Positions 23,068 to 25,717 of a stretch of DNA of 25,717 nucleotides are shown in pieces. The stretch is from Akkermansiaceae bacterium UBA1518. Lineage in GTDB: Bacteria; Verrucomicrobiota; Verrucomicrobiia; Verrucomicrobiales; Akkermansiaceae. The notes under the pieces were generated by a model that saw nothing but the letters and a program-made list of their open reading frames with translations, was not told where the DNA came from and searched no databases. The position numbers and the translations under genes are program-made. Each line of letters opens with the position of its first letter. The first letter of the stretch is position 1. The stretch covers positions 1-25,717 of the forward strand of contig DCQM01000116.1 in assembly GCA_002323895.1 (NCBI GenBank), read 5' to 3'.

Positions 23068-24321
23068 TTATCGACTTACCCGTAGCCTAGCAAAAATTTT
23101 GGGAAGCAATGCCAAATCAGCTTCCATCGTGATAAACTGATAAGAATGATCTCTTGGATCAGGAACCCGCTTCCCAACTTCTTCGAATAGATCACGATTC
23201 CAAAGACCGAAAAAAAGATCATCGGTCGCTTCAAAAGTGAAAGCTAATGCAGGATCATCAGACCTTACCCGAAAGACAATTTGAATCTTTTGCCCCACCA
23301 CCACCGGCATCATCCCAGTTTCCCTTAAAACAGAGTTAGGATCAGTTCCTTGGGCATACTCAAGAAGGTTGTTAGCTCCATCGCTATCTGGATCGGCACT
23401 AGCTCCCCACACCAAAAGTTCCTTCCTCGGATCAGTGAGATCATCACTCAGAAACTGTTCTCTTTGCCAAGCCTCATAAGGGTTAGCCAGGGGAATGGGC
23501 CTGGCTAAATCAATAGCCCAAGGACCATCTAACCCCACTGACACGATAGAAATAGTCGAACCACTTCCATCCATAGAGCTAGAACCAATCAATTGAGTCT
23601 CGGTATCTGTCCAATACATCGTCCCGGATTCCGGGTCGATTACTAGCCCATGAGGACGGTCCAGAATTCCACCCGAAAACAATAGCGTTCCACTGCCGGC
23701 CCCATTTACCTTACGACTTCGTAGCTCACTGGAATTTCGATCACACCAATAGATCACCCCATCAAAGACTTCAATATCCCGCACCCGTTGTTGCCCCGAA
23801 ATTACAACTACCCGATCCGCTCCACTCTCGGCTGAGGCCCGCTCAACCACCCCACTATTAAAGTAACTCCAATAAACGAATCCATCGGCTAGAGCGAGAT
23901 AATAGGGTCGAATCAGCCCGCTGAGAACAACCGTAACTTCCCGACCATCATCAAGGTTGGCCTTTCGAATCTGCCCTGATCCTTCTGAAATCCAATAGAT
24001 CAAACCATTCTCGCTATCAAGTTCGAGATCTGCCGGCTCATCCAATGAACCAATAAAAACTTCAGCGTTCGTTCCATCGCAATCGGCCCACCAAATCGCC
24101 CCATTTACTTCATGAACTGCCCAAAAAATCTTCTCCTGATCTGTATCAACGGCAATCCCGCGCGGATCAGAGAGGCCGCTCATAATAGTCTCTCTATTCC
24201 CACCATTAGGATCGGACGCTTGGATCAATCCCAAGTCCTTATCCGTCCAATAGAGCCGCGGTGCACTGAACTCAGCCAATAACTGACCCAAAGAAAAAAG
24301 AGCAAGGGCTAGAAACCTCAT
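23068..24321 (-). CDS. Secreted six-bladed YWTD (LDL-receptor class B-like) propeller protein
   Basis: Exported protein of 417 residues with signal peptide MRFLALALFSLGQLLAEFSA. Six regularly spaced blade motifs are visible: YWTD (24-27), FWAV (67-70), YWIS (109-112), YWSY (150-153), YWCD (191-194) and YWTD (236-239). Each is about 41-45 residues from the next and is usually followed by a GxIxxAxxDG-type turn, giving one complete six-bladed propeller. After residue ~285 comes ASADPDSDGANNLLEYAQGTDP (about 307-328), an acidic calcium-binding-like motif widespread in secreted Verrucomicrobiota proteins. A C-terminal beta-rich domain follows. The ATG 24321 lacks a clear Shine-Dalgarno site. The protein probably acts outside the cell in binding; no enzyme motif is seen. 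It is divergent from the haloperoxidase-like gene and upstream of the PQQ propeller. Confidence 0.88.
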   Translation of the reverse strand: MRFLALALFSLGQLLAEFSAPRLYWTDKDLGLIQASDPNGGNRETIMSGLSDPRGIAVDTDQEKIFWAVHEVNGAIWWADCDGTNAEVFIGSLDEPADLELDSENGLIYWISEGSGQIRKANLDDGREVTVVLSGLIRPYYLALADGFVYWSYFNSGVVERASAESGADRVVVISGQQRVRDIEVFDGVIYWCDRNSSELRSRKVNGAGSGTLLFSGGILDRPHGLVIDPESGTMYWTDTETQLIGSSSMDGSGSTISIVSVGLDGPWAIDLARPIPLANPYEAWQREQFLSDDLTDPRKELLVWGASADPDSDGANNLLEYAQGTDPNSVLRETGMMPVVVGQKIQIVFRVRSDDPALAFTFEATDDLFFGLWNRDLFEEVGKRVPDPRDHSYQFITMEADLALLPKIFARLRVSR

Positions 24322-24464
24322 ACATTTAAGGCTTACGAATCAAAAAACTGATGGCAAGAGACATTCAAGGATTTCCGTCCAAAACTCTCGTCTCAATCCA
24401 AGTTCTAGTTTACCCAGTTAAAGAATGGGTCTATCATGCAAGGGTGCGGAGGAACAATTTCGGC

Positions 24465-25717
24465 TTGGTAAGGAAACGAACCATAATATTTCTTCTTAGC
24501 TCTTTGGGATTTTCATCCTTTGCACGGGCGAAAAGCGTTGCTCGGCAGTGGAACGAGGAAGCCCTCGCGGCTATTCGTATCGACTTTCCGGCGCCAACCA
24601 TCCACTCACGAAATCTCTTTCATCTTTCCGTGGCGATGTGGGACGCCTGGGCTGCTTACGAAGATAAAGCGATAGGTTATCTTCACAACGACCGCGCCAT
24701 AATTCCCGACGGATACACGGTAGAAATGGCACGCCATGAAGCGATCAGCTACGCAGCCTACCGAGTTCTCAAATACCGCTACACCTTCTCAACAAATTCC
24801 TCCATCACTCTAGCTGCCCTAGATCTCCGCTTGAGCGCCCTTGGATATGATAAAGCAGAGACTTCAACGACTGGACCTTCTCCTTCAGCCATCGGAAACA
24901 AGATTGCAGCCGCGATCATCAGTCATGGAAAGGAAGACGGGGCCAATGAAAGTACACTTGCCGGCTACCGCGATGACACGAACTATATCCCAGTAAATTC
25001 CCCGCTCATTTTGGAGACAAATGACACTGCTTCCTTCTTTCCCAACGGTTGGTCTGATCTGAATCGATGGCAGCCTCTAGCCTTCAGCGTTGCCTTCACC
25101 CAGAATGGTCAAATTGCTTCAAAAATTCAACGATTTGTCAGCCCACACTGGGGAAGTGTGAGGGCCTTTGGTTTATTTTCCTCCGACCGAAATTCCGACG
25201 GTCTTTACTTCGATCCAGGCGCTCCACCAAAATTGGGAGGAAGCGGCGACCTTGATTACAAAAATAATGCAGTTGAAGTTCTGGAATACTCGGCCCTCCT
25301 TGATCCCTCCAATTCCGCTACCATCAACCTCTCACCATCAGCACGAGGAAATAATCCTCTTGGGACAAACGATGGCACCGGACATCCAGTCAACCCCGAA
25401 ACGGGTCTTCCTTATCCTAGCAATGAAGTCCTTCACGCTGATTTCGGACGCTGTGCCGCAGAATTTTGGGCCGATGGACCAGAGTCGGAGACCCCTCCGG
25501 GGCACTGGAATGTCCTAGCCAACGAAGTCACGGATATGATAATCGCGAATCCTTCTCTGGATTTAAAAATCGCCCGTAAAGGCCCAGTATTAGAAACTCT
25601 CGAATGGGAGCTCAAACTCTACTTTGCTCTGAATTCTGCTCTCCATAATACCGCAGTCGCCATCTGGGGAGTGAAGGAGCACTACGATTACGTCCGCCCC
25701 ATTTCGGCTATCCGCTA
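24465..25717 (+). CDS. Vanadium-dependent haloperoxidase / PAP2-related protein, 3'-truncated by window edge
   Basis: A frame with no stop runs to the right edge, giving about 417 residues of a longer exported protein. The N-terminus MVRKRTIIFLLSSLGFSSFARA is a signal peptide. Early helices carry FHLSVAMWDAWAAYEDKA and ARHEAISYAAYRVL, the conserved start of bacterial vanadium haloperoxidase-like proteins. LHADFGRCAAEFWADGPES and TPPGHWNVLANEV lie in the middle. WGVKEHYDYVRPISAIR ends the visible part and contains KX6RP (Lys codon 25674-25676, Arg-Pro 25695-25700), the first vanadate/phosphate-binding motif. The later PSGH and SRX5H motifs would be outside the window, so peroxidase versus phosphatase activity is undecided. 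TTG 24465 has GGAGGA about 11 bases upstream. GTG 24444 is an alternative start. Confidence 0.85.
   Translation, partial: MVRKRTIIFLLSSLGFSSFARAKSVARQWNEEALAAIRIDFPAPTIHSRNLFHLSVAMWDAWAAYEDKAIGYLHNDRAIIPDGYTVEMARHEAISYAAYRVLKYRYTFSTNSSITLAALDLRLSALGYDKAETSTTGPSPSAIGNKIAAAIISHGKEDGANESTLAGYRDDTNYIPVNSPLILETNDTASFFPNGWSDLNRWQPLAFSVAFTQNGQIASKIQRFVSPHWGSVRAFGLFSSDRNSDGLYFDPGAPPKLGGSGDLDYKNNAVEVLEYSALLDPSNSATINLSPSARGNNPLGTNDGTGHPVNPETGLPYPSNEVLHADFGRCAAEFWADGPESETPPGHWNVLANEVTDMIIANPSLDLKIARKGPVLETLEWELKLYFALNSALHNTAVAIWGVKEHYDYVRPISAIR

Noticed and set aside
1..25717. CRISPR arrays, tRNA/rRNA genes, insertion sequences, prophage or toxin-antitoxin genes
   Set aside because: No direct-repeat ladder, cloverleaf, transposase or integrase motifs were seen on reading both strands. 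The four-helix protein alone does not indicate an rRNA intervening sequence.

Overview
The window looks like a stretch of a Verrucomicrobiota chromosome (Verrucomicrobiales-like, probably free-living or marine). That placement is an inference from gene content: a DUF1549/DUF1553 cytochrome-domain protein paired with a DUF1501 Tat protein, a secreted protein carrying a 'DPDSDG..NLLEYA.GTDP' tail, a Tat-exported Gfo/Idh oxidoreductase beside a sialate O-acetylesterase-like enzyme, and many GTG/TTG starts with weak Shine-Dalgarno sites. No rRNA, tRNA, CRISPR array, insertion sequence or prophage gene was seen. Coding density is very high and no gene-free stretch exceeds 300 bases.

Left part (1-9.2 kb): the 3' two thirds of alaS run off the left edge. 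They meet, tail to tail, a ROK fructokinase-like gene. A four-helix-bundle protein gene (the family named after 23S rRNA intervening sequences) follows. Next comes a minus-strand block: a CPA1-type cation/proton antiporter with a C-terminal RCK/TrkA-N-like domain, a SAM methyltransferase overlapping it by 4 bp, then a three-gene unit made of a membrane-anchored or lipidated helical protein with LTxxQ-type motifs, an ABC ATPase and its ABC-2 permease.

Middle (9.4-12.2 kb): the most notable locus. A low-molecular-weight phosphatase with the CTGNTCRS loop typical of the protein-arginine phosphatase YwlE lies just upstream of one continuous reading frame that fuses ribose-5-phosphate isomerase B to serine hydroxymethyltransferase. 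The order resembles the Bacillus subtilis ywlE-ywlF(rpiB)-ywlG-glyA neighbourhood, but here two of the enzymes are joined. A small TMEM220-like membrane protein is divergent from it.

Right part (12.2-25.7 kb): mostly exported proteins. These are a Tat-signal Gfo/Idh/MocA oxidoreductase divergent from a sialate O-acetylesterase-like enzyme, a GNAT-like protein, a DUF445 membrane protein, the DUF1549/1553-DUF1501 pair, a PQQ-type beta-propeller, a six-bladed YWTD propeller, and the 5' part of a vanadium haloperoxidase/PAP2-related protein that runs off the right edge with a KX6RP motif intact. The esterase, oxidoreductase and DUF pair fit extracellular or periplasmic polysaccharide breakdown, which is typical of this phylum. 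I did not find a clearly new multi-gene system. The best leads are the RpiB-GlyA fusion beside a YwlE-like phosphatase and the LTxxQ-protein/ABC unit.
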